Origin: Exiguobacterium chiriqhucha RW-2
GTDB lineage: Bacteria > Bacillota > Bacilli > Exiguobacteriales > Exiguobacteriaceae
Direction of reading: 5' to 3'
DNA: 64,000 nt
Assembly (NCBI RefSeq): GCF_000416965.1
Contig: NZ_ATCL01000014.1
Span: 558,001-622,000 of the forward strand
The notes under the pieces are model-generated. The model saw only the letters and a program-made list of their open reading frames with translations. It did no database searches and was not told the origin of the DNA. Below are positions 9,564 to 17,925 of this stretch, piece by piece; the first letter of the stretch is position 1; the number at the start of each line of letters is the position of its first letter. A program made the position numbers and the translations under genes.

Positions 9564-10361
9564 ATGTTTAAATCCGCGAAAGCTATTCTTTCAGAACTGC
9601 AGTCGAGTAAGTATCTGATCATGCGTCTCGCGACGTATGAGACGAAGAGCAACTATTCAATGCAGTACCTCGGATTTTTATGGGAATTCGTCACGCCATT
9701 GCTGCAAATCGCAGTCTATTGGTTTGTATTTGGATTTGGTATTCGAAGCGGCAGGCCGATTGATGGCGTGCCGTTTCTGCCATGGCTCGTTGCAGGGATT
9801 GTCGTCTGGTTCTTTATTGCCGCGGCAATCACTTCTACGGCTCGGTCTGTCTATTCGAAGATTGGGTTAGTTTCCAAGATGAGCTTTCCAATCTCAACGA
9901 TTCCTGCTTACGTCCTGTTATCGTTGTTTTATCGCCATGCCATTTTAGTGGCGGTATCCTACGTGTTAATGTGGGCGTTCGGCTATCCGATGGGGCTCCA
10001 TTCGCTTTGGTTCATATACTTGGCGATCAGTGCTCTTGCCTTACTTTACTCGCTAGCGTTAATCACGTCCGCACTGACGACCATCGTGCGCGACTTACAA
10101 AACTTACTGCAATCGCTCATGCGAATGCTCATGTACTTGACGCCGATTTTTTGGGTTCCGACCGGCCGTCTCGCAGAGGTTCTTCAAATCAACCCGTTGT
10201 ACTATTTGATTGAAGGGTATCGTTCGATGTTCCTCGGGACCGATTGGCTCGCGAACAACTGGGCGTATGGTCTCTACTATTGGGCGATCGTGCTCGTCCT
10301 CTTCTTTGTCGGTTCGATGATCCATATGCGCTTCCGTCGATATTTCATCGATTACATTTGA
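9564..10361 (+). CDS. ABC-2 type polysaccharide/teichoic acid export permease (TagG-like)
   Basis: A 265-residue integral membrane protein with about six transmembrane segments and the ABC-2 topology of TagG, RfbA and KpsM proteins. The N-terminal amphipathic stretch (MRLATYETKSNYS) and the INPLYYLIEGYRSMFLG segment near the C-terminus are typical of this exporter family. It would form the membrane channel that moves an undecaprenyl-linked polymer outward, energised by the ATPase encoded 10 bp downstream. Its placement between the two UDP-ManNAcA biosynthesis genes supports a polymer containing that sugar. Confidence 0.88.
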   Translation: MFKSAKAILSELQSSKYLIMRLATYETKSNYSMQYLGFLWEFVTPLLQIAVYWFVFGFGIRSGRPIDGVPFLPWLVAGIVVWFFIAAAITSTARSVYSKIGLVSKMSFPISTIPAYVLLSLFYRHAILVAVSYVLMWAFGYPMGLHSLWFIYLAISALALLYSLALITSALTTIVRDLQNLLQSLMRMLMYLTPIFWVPTGRLAEVLQINPLYYLIEGYRSMFLGTDWLANNWAYGLYYWAIVLVLFFVGSMIHMRFRRYFIDYI

Positions 10362-10371
10362 GGAGGCTATC

Positions 10372-11229
10372 ATGTACCAAGTTAAATTTGAGAACGTGTC
10401 AAAACGTTATACGTTATACAACAAGCCGACCGACAAATTGAAGGAGATTTTCCTCAATAAAACGAACGGTAAGCAATTCTACGCACTCCGGAACGTCACG
10501 TTTGAAGTGCCGCCGGGCGAAGTCGTCGGCATCATCGGCATCAACGGGTCAGGGAAATCGACGATGTCGAACCTGCTCGCGGATGTCATGCCGCCAACCC
10601 ATGGTCAAATCGAGCTGAAAGGCAAGACGGCGCTCATCGCGATTTCGTCTGGCCTGAACGGGAACTTGACCGGGATGGAGAATATCGAATTAAAAGGGCT
10701 CATGCTTGGGATGACGAAACATGAGATTGCCGAGTTGACGCCAGAAATCATTGATTTCGCCGATATCGGTGACTTCATTCATCAACCCGTCAAGACGTAT
10801 TCGAGCGGGATGAAATCACGCCTCGGATTTGCGATTTCAATCAACATCGATCCGGACATCCTCGTCATCGATGAGGCGCTCTCGGTCGGGGACCAAACGT
10901 TCACCGACAAGTGTCTCGCCAAGATGAACGAGTTCAAGGATCAAGGTAAGACGATTTTCTTCATCAGCCACTCCGTGTCTCAAGTCCGACAGTTCTGTAC
11001 GCTCGGACTTTGGCTCGAGTTCGGTGAGGTCCGTGAGTACGGACCGGTCGAAGAAGTCGCGCGTGAATATAACAAGTTTTTAAAATGGTTCCGTAACTTA
11101 TCAAAAGATCAGCAAGACGCGTTCAAAGCGGATAAGTTGAAACGCCGGACAACCGTTGTCGAATCTACAGAGCTCGGCGAGACGTATATCTTGCCGCCGC
11201 TCACAGAAGAGGAGTTAGCGAATCGATGA
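10372..11229 (+). CDS. ABC-type polysaccharide/teichoic acid export ATPase (TagH-like)
   Basis: A 285-residue ATP-binding subunit. Walker A is GINGSGKST (about residues 56-64), the signature is YSSGMKSRLGFA, Walker B is DILVIDEALS, and the switch histidine is in FFISHS. These are close to TagH/RfbB-type exporters. Unlike B. subtilis TagH it lacks a long C-terminal extracytoplasmic extension and ends soon after the nucleotide-binding domain, so it resembles the shorter O-antigen-type ATPases. It partners the upstream permease. Its stop overlaps the epimerase start by ATGA, indicating coupled translation. Confidence 0.9.
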   Translation: MYQVKFENVSKRYTLYNKPTDKLKEIFLNKTNGKQFYALRNVTFEVPPGEVVGIIGINGSGKSTMSNLLADVMPPTHGQIELKGKTALIAISSGLNGNLTGMENIELKGLMLGMTKHEIAELTPEIIDFADIGDFIHQPVKTYSSGMKSRLGFAISINIDPDILVIDEALSVGDQTFTDKCLAKMNEFKDQGKTIFFISHSVSQVRQFCTLGLWLEFGEVREYGPVEEVAREYNKFLKWFRNLSKDQQDAFKADKLKRRTTVVESTELGETYILPPLTEEELANR

Positions 11230-12332
11230 AAAAAGTAATGACTGTCTTCGGGACACGCCCAGAAGCGATTAAAATGGCACCACTCGTTCTTGAGTTAAAG
11301 AAACGTGAAGGGGTCGAACCAATCGTCGTCGTCACGGCGCAGCACCGTCAAATGCTTGACCAAGTGCTCGAGTTGTTCGAAATCAAGCCAGACTACGATT
11401 TAGATATCATGAAAGACAAGCAAACGTTGTATGACGTGACGTCACGCGTCCTCAAAGGAATGGGAGAAGTCATCGCTGAAACGAAGCCGGACATCGTCCT
11501 CGTCCATGGTGACACGACGACGACGTTCGCGGCCTCGCTCGCGGCGTTCTACAACCAAACTGCGGTCGGGCACGTCGAAGCCGGTCTTCGCACGTACAAC
11601 AAGTACTCGCCGTTCCCAGAAGAGATGAACCGTCAGCTCACAGGCGTCATGGCCGACCTTCACTTCGCACCGACGGAAACGTCGAAAGAGAACTTGCTTC
11701 GTGAAGGCAAGCCGGAAGACAAGATCTTCGTCACGGGCAACACGGCAATCGACGCACTCAAAACGACGGTCCGCGAGGACTACTCGAACGAGTTGCTCGA
11801 TTCAATCCGTGAATCGGGACGCCGTCTCGTCTTGCTCACGGCCCATCGCCGCGAGAACCTCGGCGAGCCGATGCGCAACATGTTCCGCGCTGTGCGCCGT
11901 TTGATTGAGAAGTACGACGATATCGAAGTCGTCTATCCGGTCCACATGAACCCGGTCGTTCGTGAACTCGCTAACGAGATTTTGCACGATATCGACCGTG
12001 TCCACTTGATTGAACCGCTCGACGTCTTCGACTTCCACAACTATGCATCGATTTCGCACTTGATCCTCACGGATTCGGGCGGCGTGCAAGAAGAAGCACC
12101 GTCACTCGGTGTTCCAGTCCTCGTCCTTCGTGACACGACGGAACGTCCGGAAGGCGTGGCCGCTGGCACATTGAAACTCGCTGGTGTCGAGGAAGAAGTC
12201 ATCTTCGGCCTCGCCGATGAGCTTCTTTCTGACGCAACGGCTTACGAGAAGATGTCGAAAGCCTCGAACCCATACGGTGACGGGGAAGCGTCACGTCGCA
12301 TCGTCGACGCCATTTTGGCAACAGACTTCTAA
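11226..12332 (+). CDS. wecB: UDP-N-acetylglucosamine 2-epimerase (non-hydrolysing)
   Basis: A 368-residue protein of the WecB/MnaA family, interconverting UDP-GlcNAc and UDP-ManNAc. The family start TVFGTRPEAIKMAPL, the HVEAGLRT motif and DSGGVQEEAPSLGVPVLVLR are all present, and the length is normal. It supplies the substrate of the dehydrogenase at 8258, so the pair makes UDP-ManNAcA; UDP-ManNAc itself also feeds teichoic acid linkage units. It is the last gene before a terminator hairpin. The symbol mnaA would be equally defensible. Confidence 0.92.
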   Translation: MKKVMTVFGTRPEAIKMAPLVLELKKREGVEPIVVVTAQHRQMLDQVLELFEIKPDYDLDIMKDKQTLYDVTSRVLKGMGEVIAETKPDIVLVHGDTTTTFAASLAAFYNQTAVGHVEAGLRTYNKYSPFPEEMNRQLTGVMADLHFAPTETSKENLLREGKPEDKIFVTGNTAIDALKTTVREDYSNELLDSIRESGRRLVLLTAHRRENLGEPMRNMFRAVRRLIEKYDDIEVVYPVHMNPVVRELANEILHDIDRVHLIEPLDVFDFHNYASISHLILTDSGGVQEEAPSLGVPVLVLRDTTERPEGVAAGTLKLAGVEEEVIFGLADELLSDATAYEKMSKASNPYGDGEASRRIVDAILATDF

Positions 12333-12349
12333 TAATTTAATGTAAAAGA

Positions 12350-12388
12350 ATAAGAGTTGTCTCGTACATGTGTACGGCAACTCTTTTC
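12350..12388 (+). terminator. Intrinsic terminator after wecB, close to the next gene's start
   Basis: Arms AAGAGTTG (12352-12359) and CAACTCTT (12378-12385) pair, an inner CGTAC/GTACG can extend the structure, and TTTT follows. Only about 10 bases separate it from the AGGAGG-like site of the next gene, so it may act as a leaky terminator or attenuator rather than a clean operon end. Confidence 0.7.
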
Positions 12389-12409
12389 TTATAAAACGGA
12401 GGAAACGAT

Positions 12410-12889
12410 ATGGCAGTCAAACGAATTCGCCCTGCGATTTATCATTATTATCCGCGCGGTTACCAAAAGGATCACTTACGGATGCGCGAAGAAGGGTATA
12501 AGACAGAGGTTACGTTCATGCCGGAGAGTGAGTCCGACTCGATTTACGTGCAACTGTTCGATTTGAAATTCGAGATTCCGCCGTCGCAAATGTTTTTGCC
12601 GGACGCGCAGATGGACCCTTGCCAAACGATTGGCCTCGATACGCATATTCACGTGCTCAGTGACAAGACCGTGAAGCTCGAGATGTATTTCATGCAGTAT
12701 ACGAAGAAAGAACGCGTCTCGAATAAACGCTTCAAGTTGACGCTCAACCCGGGCGACAACCACATCGAGGAGTCGATTCCTCAAGTCGAAGGGGCAGAGT
12801 ACTTCAAACTCTCTTACAAATATGTGATTGAGACGACGGAGCCTCAGACGATTCGACTCGATGATCTATACCTCTCGTTTGAGGAGTAA
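12410..12889 (+). CDS. Small beta-rich protein of unknown function leading the acyltransferase operon
   Basis: A 159-residue soluble protein with ATG behind CGGAGGAAACG. There is no signal peptide or membrane segment. The second half (about residues 85-155: LEMYFMQY, FKLTL, IEESIPQV, YFKLSYKYVIE, IRLDDLYLSF) has the same order of strands as the three repeat modules in the N-terminal half of the glycosyltransferase at 2874-5945. I therefore suspect a free-standing copy of that module. It is 24 bp upstream of the MBOAT gene, so it probably works with polymer O-acylation. I know of no named family for it; the module link is visual and unproven. Confidence 0.65.
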   Translation: MAVKRIRPAIYHYYPRGYQKDHLRMREEGYKTEVTFMPESESDSIYVQLFDLKFEIPPSQMFLPDAQMDPCQTIGLDTHIHVLSDKTVKLEMYFMQYTKKERVSNKRFKLTLNPGDNHIEESIPQVEGAEYFKLSYKYVIETTEPQTIRLDDLYLSFEE

Positions 12890-12913
12890 TCTTGTAGGAA
12901 GGGACTAACTGAT

Positions 12914-14347
12914 ATGCTATTTAGTTCAACCGTCTTTTTATTTTATTTCTTGCCGATTGTACTCGGCCTGTACTTTATCTCACCGCGTCCCATCAAAAAC
13001 ACGATTTTGCTTGTCGCGAGTCTGTTTTTCTACGCCTGGGGTGAACCGCGATTTGTATTGATTATGCTCGCGTCGATTGCGATGAACTATGTCTTCGGGC
13101 TGCTCGTCGACCGCGACCGTCATCATGAAAAGAAAATCAAACTTTGGATGACTCTCATGGTGTTTGGAAACCTTGTAATGCTTGGGGTATTCAAATATAC
13201 GAGTTTCTTTATCGAAAACGTTAACAGCGTGTTCGGTTTCTCGTTGAACGACCCAGAAATCCCACTCCCGCTCGGTATCTCGTTCTTCACGTTCCAAGCG
13301 ATGAGTTACGTCATCGACGTGTATCGCAAGGACGGGCAAGTCCAACGCAACATCTTTGACTTGGCCTTGTATGTCTCGTTCTTCCCACAATTGATTGCCG
13401 GACCGATTGTTCGCTATCAAACGGTCGCCGATGAGATTGTCGACCGCCGCGAGACGATTGATGACTTCGTGTCTGGGATTCAGCGCTTCGTCATCGGTCT
13501 CGGGAAGAAAATGATTTTAGCGAACAGCGCCGGCTACGTAGCTGACCAGATTTTTGGCATGCCGGCCGGAGAGATGTCGACGACACTCGCCTGGATTGGG
13601 ATTATCGCCTATTCGCTTCAAATCTACTTCGATTTCTCAGGATATTCAGATATGGCCATTGGGCTAGGGCGTATGTTCGGGTTCCACTTCTTAGAGAACT
13701 TTAACTACCCGTATATCTCTCGTTCGGTTTCGGAGTTTTGGCGCAGATGGCATATGTCACTCGGTAGCTGGTTCCGTGACTACGTCTATATTCCCCTCGG
13801 CGGAAATCGTCAAGGTGAATGGAAGACGTACCGCAACTTGGCTGTCGTCTGGTTCTTGACCGGGATTTGGCACGGGGCGAGCTGGACGTTTATCGCCTGG
13901 GGTGTATACTATGGGGTATTCATCATGCTCGAACGTGCCTTCCTCGGGAAATGGTTGAAGGCGATGCCGTCATGGCTGTCGCTCTCATTCACGCTGTTCG
14001 TCGTCATCATCGGTTGGGTCTTCTTCCGAGCTGACGATTTCCCGTATGCGATCGCTTACTTGCAGACGATGTTCGGCCTTCATGGCGGACCGTTGTTTGA
14101 CCAGCAAGCGCTCTATTACTTGGTCCAATATGGTGTCGTGCTCTTGGTCGCCATCATTGCGGCCACGCCGATTCCACGGATTGTCGTCGGGAAGTTCTTG
14201 AGTCAAGAACTCGATGACACGAAAACGATGTCGACCCGCCGAATCGTCGGGCTCGTCCGGGTGAGCGGTGTGCTCGTGCTCTTCTTCTTGTCGATTTCGT
14301 ATATCGTGTCGAGCACGTTCAATCCGTTCATCTACTTCCGCTTCTAA
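12914..14347 (+). CDS. MBOAT-family O-acyltransferase (AlgI/DltB/PatA-like)
   Basis: A 477-residue polytopic membrane protein with about 10-12 hydrophobic segments. It begins MLFSSTVFLFYFLPIV, typical of AlgI/PatA proteins. The putative catalytic histidine is in GIWHGASWTFIAWG, and the conserved SEFWRRWHMSLGSWFRDYVYIPLGG block precedes it. Such proteins pass an acetyl or other acyl group across the membrane to a surface polysaccharide, working with an extracytoplasmic SGNH or AlgX/J-type partner. The DHHW protein encoded 15 bp downstream is the expected partner. The likely target is the wall polymer made by the upstream genes; that is inference. Confidence 0.9.
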   Translation: MLFSSTVFLFYFLPIVLGLYFISPRPIKNTILLVASLFFYAWGEPRFVLIMLASIAMNYVFGLLVDRDRHHEKKIKLWMTLMVFGNLVMLGVFKYTSFFIENVNSVFGFSLNDPEIPLPLGISFFTFQAMSYVIDVYRKDGQVQRNIFDLALYVSFFPQLIAGPIVRYQTVADEIVDRRETIDDFVSGIQRFVIGLGKKMILANSAGYVADQIFGMPAGEMSTTLAWIGIIAYSLQIYFDFSGYSDMAIGLGRMFGFHFLENFNYPYISRSVSEFWRRWHMSLGSWFRDYVYIPLGGNRQGEWKTYRNLAVVWFLTGIWHGASWTFIAWGVYYGVFIMLERAFLGKWLKAMPSWLSLSFTLFVVIIGWVFFRADDFPYAIAYLQTMFGLHGGPLFDQQALYYLVQYGVVLLVAIIAATPIPRIVVGKFLSQELDDTKTMSTRRIVGLVRVSGVLVLFFLSISYIVSSTFNPFIYFRF

Positions 14348-14362
14348 AGAGAAAGGAGCAAT

Positions 14363-15607
14363 ATGATGCAGAAGCCATTAGATTCTAGAAAACCTAGCCC
14401 GCGGCCGATTGAGCAAAAGCCGAAAGGGCTCGAGCAATCCTGGTTCGCCGATTTTCTGTTGCTCGGTGTCTTTTTAGGAGTGATTTTCCTCGGATTGGCC
14501 ACGTATTGGTTCGGTCAAGATCGGGAAGTGTCGGTTCTAGAAGGGCGTCAGCTCGCGCAACAACCGGAAGCCTCGGTTAGTGCCGTGCGGGATGGTTCTT
14601 ATATGGAGGAGTTCGAAAGCTACACGAGCGACCAAGTGTTCCAACGTGACCGTTGGATGGGTCTGCAGGCGGGCTTCCAAAAGAACGTCTTCCAACAAAA
14701 AATCAATAACGGGGTGCTCGCCCTCGACAATGGCGTGCTCATCGGTCCGGATGAGCCTGTCCGCGGGTTCGATAACATGAAGCGTCTGTTCCCTGAGTTC
14801 GGAGCCACGATGCAAGAACAGGATGTCCCGGTCTACTTCGCGTCCGCACCGAGTAAGCCGGTCCATGCGGCGCAAAATGAGATGATTCCGGACTACGTCA
14901 TCAGTGGCGACTTAGACAGCCGTGGCAATCTTCATGACGCGGTCGAAGGAGCCGACTTTGAGCTCATCGACCTCGGAGATACACTCTTTGAGCGGCCGAT
15001 GGAAGACATCTATTTCTATAACGACCACCACTGGAACGTCCAAGGGGCATTCCTCGGGTATCAGCAAATCATCGAACGGCTCCAACAAGATTATGAGGAC
15101 GTCCCGAAATTAGAGGCGTCCGATATGGAAACGTTCAAAATCGATCAGCCTTACTACGGCTCCTACGCTCGAGAGATATCCCTCCCGTATGTCGAGAAGC
15201 TCGACTACTTGGAGTGGATGGAACCGAAAGACGGTTTCACGACCGAGGTATGCCGGAACGGGGATGATTGTGGTCACTCGGTCATCGCCCGCGAGGAAGC
15301 GGAAGAGACGAACCGATTCGCTGATTTCTATAAAGTGTTCATGAAAGACAACTATGGACAGTTGCGCATCGAGCAGAAAGATCCGATCAACGACTTGCAC
15401 GTGCTCGTCTTGAAGGATTCGTACGCCAACCCGGTGCTTGGCTTCCTGGGGGAGTCGTTCGGGACGGTATCGGCGATTGACGTCCGCTACGCGGAAGGAA
15501 AAGTCGATATCACGGACTACGTCGAAGAGAACGATGTCGACCTCGTCTTGTTCATGCATAACGATCGTATCTCCGGGATGTCTGGGGATTATGAAGATAG
15601 CTTTTAA
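14363..15607 (+). CDS. DHHW-family / AlgX-AlgJ-like membrane-anchored O-acetylation partner
   Basis: A 414-residue protein starting behind GAAAGGAG. After a cytoplasmic, proline-rich leader (~30 residues) a single transmembrane helix (FLLLGVFLGVIFLGLATYW) anchors it, leaving the bulk outside. The hallmark NDHHWNVQGA motif lies near residue 218, and a VLKDSYANP segment near 350 fits the serine of an SGNH-like fold. AlgX/AlgJ-related proteins take acyl groups from an MBOAT partner and transfer them to polysaccharide, which matches the preceding gene. The operon ends in a strong terminator. Confidence 0.82.
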   Translation: MMQKPLDSRKPSPRPIEQKPKGLEQSWFADFLLLGVFLGVIFLGLATYWFGQDREVSVLEGRQLAQQPEASVSAVRDGSYMEEFESYTSDQVFQRDRWMGLQAGFQKNVFQQKINNGVLALDNGVLIGPDEPVRGFDNMKRLFPEFGATMQEQDVPVYFASAPSKPVHAAQNEMIPDYVISGDLDSRGNLHDAVEGADFELIDLGDTLFERPMEDIYFYNDHHWNVQGAFLGYQQIIERLQQDYEDVPKLEASDMETFKIDQPYYGSYAREISLPYVEKLDYLEWMEPKDGFTTEVCRNGDDCGHSVIAREEAEETNRFADFYKVFMKDNYGQLRIEQKDPINDLHVLVLKDSYANPVLGFLGESFGTVSAIDVRYAEGKVDITDYVEENDVDLVLFMHNDRISGMSGDYEDSF

Positions 15608-15613
15608 CAAACT

Positions 15614-15645
15614 GCCAATCATCCACGTGATGATTGGCTTTTTTT
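15614..15645 (+). terminator. Intrinsic terminator of the acylation operon
   Basis: Perfect 10-bp arms GCCAATCATC (15614-15623) and GATGATTGGC (15629-15638) with a CACGT loop, followed by seven T residues. Confidence 0.92.
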
Positions 15646-15686
15646 GATGTGAAGTCGCTATACTAACAAGTAGGCAGGTGAGAGAG

Positions 15687-16190
15687 ATGAAACGACGAAC
15701 CGCCGACGGGACGTATCGGTACGTCCTCGTCCTCGGCGCCAAAGTGAATGGCATCCGACCATCGAGCGCCTTGCGCTATCGGATTGAGGCGGCCGCTGCC
15801 TATGCCAAACGGTATCCGCACGTCGAACTGATTGCTTCCGGCGGACAAGGTCCCGATGAAGGGATGGCCGAAGCAGACGTCATTGCCCGGGAATTAATGG
15901 CCCGAGGGATTGACGAGACGCGAATCCATATCGAGGCGGAGTCGACGTCGACGGTGGAAAACTTTCAGTTGAGCCGTTCGATTTGGGACGGCGAGCCCGG
16001 CCTGACGATTGTCACGAACGACTTTCACGTCAAACGGGCCCGGCTCGTCGGAAGGCTGTACTTTGGGCTCTCGACTGACGCGCTGTACGCGAAGACGCCG
16101 CCGGCCACGAAACTGAAATACGTCGTCCGCGAACAACTGGCGTACGTGAAACTGTTCATCAACTATATACGCTGGAAATGGCGGCCATGA
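15687..16190 (+). CDS. YdcF/SanA-like DUF218 protein
   Basis: A 167-residue protein. The ATG at 15687 is preferred over a GTG at 15678, which lies inside the AGGTGAG ribosome binding site. The DUF218 pattern is visible: YVLVLGAKVNG at the N-terminus, then LIASGGQG, then EAESTSTVENF and VTNDFHVKRARLV. The family includes E. coli YdcF, SanA and ElyC, linked to envelope integrity and vancomycin or polymer-precursor phenotypes, but no reaction is firmly assigned. Here there is no N-terminal membrane anchor. Its place after the wall-polymer genes fits an envelope role. Confidence 0.85.
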   Translation: MKRRTADGTYRYVLVLGAKVNGIRPSSALRYRIEAAAAYAKRYPHVELIASGGQGPDEGMAEADVIARELMARGIDETRIHIEAESTSTVENFQLSRSIWDGEPGLTIVTNDFHVKRARLVGRLYFGLSTDALYAKTPPATKLKYVVREQLAYVKLFINYIRWKWRP

Positions 16191-16191
16191 C

Positions 16192-16220
16192 AAAAGGGAC
16201 TTCATCGTGAAGTCCCTTTT
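16192..16220. terminator. Bidirectional terminator between ydcF-like and chrA genes
   Basis: Perfect 13-bp arms AAAAGGGACTTCA (16192-16204) and TGAAGTCCCTTTT (16208-16220) around a TCG loop. The A and T runs at either end let it stop transcripts from both converging genes. Confidence 0.9.
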
Positions 16221-16224
16221 CGTG

Positions 16225-17409
16225 TTATAACGTACCGATAATCATCCCACCGATGACGCCGACGATGACGAGCGCCCACGGTGGCATCTTCCAATACGCA
16301 ATCATGGCGAACAAGAAGGCGGCGAAGACGAAATCGACCGCACCGTTGACGGTACTCGTGAAAATCGGCTGATAAAAGGCAGCGATCAAAATCCCGACGA
16401 CGGCTGCATTGACCCCGATGAGCGCGCCCGCGACTTTCGGGTTGCGACGGAGCGCATCCCAAAACGGCAAGGCACCGAGAATCAACAAGAACGCCGGCAA
16501 GAAGATGGCGAGCGTCGCGAGTAGTCCGCCCGGCACACCATTGATGACCGTACCGAGGTAAGACGCGAACGTGAAGAGCGGTCCTGGTACAGCTTGGGCA
16601 GCCCCGTAACCAGCGAGGAACGCCTCTTCGCTCAAGAAACCGGTCGGTACGAGCTCACGCTCGAGGAGCGGCAAGACGACGTGTCCGCCGCCGAAGACGA
16701 GCGCCCCGGCCCGGTAGAAGCTATCGAACAGAGCAATCGATTGACTTTCAATCGTCTCACGCAAAATCGGCAAGATGACGAGCAACGCACCGAATAGACC
16801 GAGCAGCGTCGCCCCGAGACGTTTCGAGAGCGGGAACGAAGCCGATTTGACGTCCAAGTTGTTCGGTTTGAAGAGCAAGAATCCGGCCAGACCGGCGAGC
16901 AAGATGACGAGTACCTGGCTGTAGGCGGTTTGCCATAACAATACGCCGGCGAGCGCAAAGAATGCGATCGTGCGAGTCTTCGCATCCGGTGTCAGTTTGC
17001 CGGCCATGCCGAGAATGGCGTGGGCGACGATGGCGACTGCGACGACTTTCAAGCCATAGAGCCAGCCTGCATCCGAGACGTCGAGTCCCGAGACAAGTAA
17101 CGCGAATAAGATGAGGGCGATGACGGACGGTGACGTGAACCCGATGAACGACGTAATCCCGCCGAGAATTCCGCCTCGGACGATGCCGATGCCGATGCCG
17201 ACCTGACTACTGGCCGGGCCAGGCAAGAACTGACAGAGGGCGACGAGGTCGGCGTAGGCACGCTCGTCCATCCATTTACGACGACGCACATATTCCTCGT
17301 GGAAATAACCGAGGTGGGCGACAGGTCCGCCGAACGAGGTCAAGCCGAGCCGGGTCGAGACGAATAAAATCTCCAGTAACGTCTTGAACGTTACACGTTG
17401 GTTAGACAT
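16225..17409 (-). CDS. chrA: Chromate transporter, two-domain ChrA
   Basis: A 394-residue CHR-superfamily membrane protein with about ten to twelve hydrophobic segments in two homologous halves. The N-terminal half carries TSFGGPVAHLGYFHEEYV and FLPGPASSQVGIGIG; the second half repeats the pattern as VFGGGHVVLPLLERELV and GYGAAQAVPGPLFTFASYLG. This is the long-chain form, unlike the split pair found in B. subtilis. ATG at 17409 is chosen because AAGGAG lies 8 bp upstream; that site overlaps the stop codon of padR. It exports chromate; the substrate in this organism is untested. Confidence 0.9.
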   Translation of the reverse strand: MSNQRVTFKTLLEILFVSTRLGLTSFGGPVAHLGYFHEEYVRRRKWMDERAYADLVALCQFLPGPASSQVGIGIGIVRGGILGGITSFIGFTSPSVIALILFALLVSGLDVSDAGWLYGLKVVAVAIVAHAILGMAGKLTPDAKTRTIAFFALAGVLLWQTAYSQVLVILLAGLAGFLLFKPNNLDVKSASFPLSKRLGATLLGLFGALLVILPILRETIESQSIALFDSFYRAGALVFGGGHVVLPLLERELVPTGFLSEEAFLAGYGAAQAVPGPLFTFASYLGTVINGVPGGLLATLAIFLPAFLLILGALPFWDALRRNPKVAGALIGVNAAVVGILIAAFYQPIFTSTVNGAVDFVFAAFLFAMIAYWKMPPWALVIVGVIGGMIIGTL

Positions 17410-17414
17410 GTGAT

Positions 17415-17723
17415 TCACTCCTTAATCTCTTTAAATAGTTCATACGCTTTTTGACGGGCTTCCGCCAAGACGACGAGACCTTTTTCGGTCGTCGTATAGT
17501 TCTTCCGGATATGGCCTCCGACGAGCTCATTCGTCCGGACGAGCAGGCCATCCTGCTCCATCGTGTGTAAAATCGGGTAGAGCGTGCCGGCACTGATTGA
17601 GTAGCCGTGCTCCCGAAGTTCTTCGACCATCCACGCGCCATATACCGGATGTTCGGCAGCATGATGCAAGATGTGAATATGAATAAAGCCGAGGAACAGT
17701 TTGCGAAGGACGCGGTCTTCCAC
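17415..17723 (-). CDS. PadR-family transcriptional regulator of chrA
   Basis: A PadR winged-helix repressor with the typical recognition segment YSISAGTLYPILHTMEQDGLL and the wing NYTTTEKG. I place the start at GTG 17723 (102 residues) because AAGGAG is then 9 bp upstream; two ATG codons at 17732 and 17729 are only 0 and 3 bp from that site. It sits directly ahead of chrA with 5 bp between the reading frames, so it probably represses its own chromate operon through the palindrome just upstream. The C-terminal dimerisation helix is short, as in one-domain PadR-s1 proteins. Confidence 0.85.
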   Translation of the reverse strand: MEDRVLRKLFLGFIHIHILHHAAEHPVYGAWMVEELREHGYSISAGTLYPILHTMEQDGLLVRTNELVGGHIRKNYTTTEKGLVVLAEARQKAYELFKEIKE

Positions 17724-17740
17724 GTACATCATCTCCTTGA

Positions 17741-17770
17741 AATCGATTTTCGATATCGAATGTCGAAATC
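17741..17770. promoter_or_regulatory. Candidate PadR operator palindrome
   Basis: A perfect 12-bp palindrome TTCGATATCGAA at 17749-17760 is flanked by related half-sites (AATCGATTTT before, TGTCGAAATC after), all within 40 bp of the padR start. Position and symmetry suggest an autoregulatory operator for padR-chrA. Confidence 0.5.
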
Positions 17771-17925
17771 AGTGTAACAACCCACACAAATTTATGCAAC
17801 CGTCGAACGTGCCCCTTTACAAAAACGTAATGTAACCGATTCATAAGAATCGAATCGGCAAATATAGGGAATTCATAAAAAATGAGGTAAACTGAATAAT
17901 AGAAGTCAGCAGAGGAGGAAACGAC

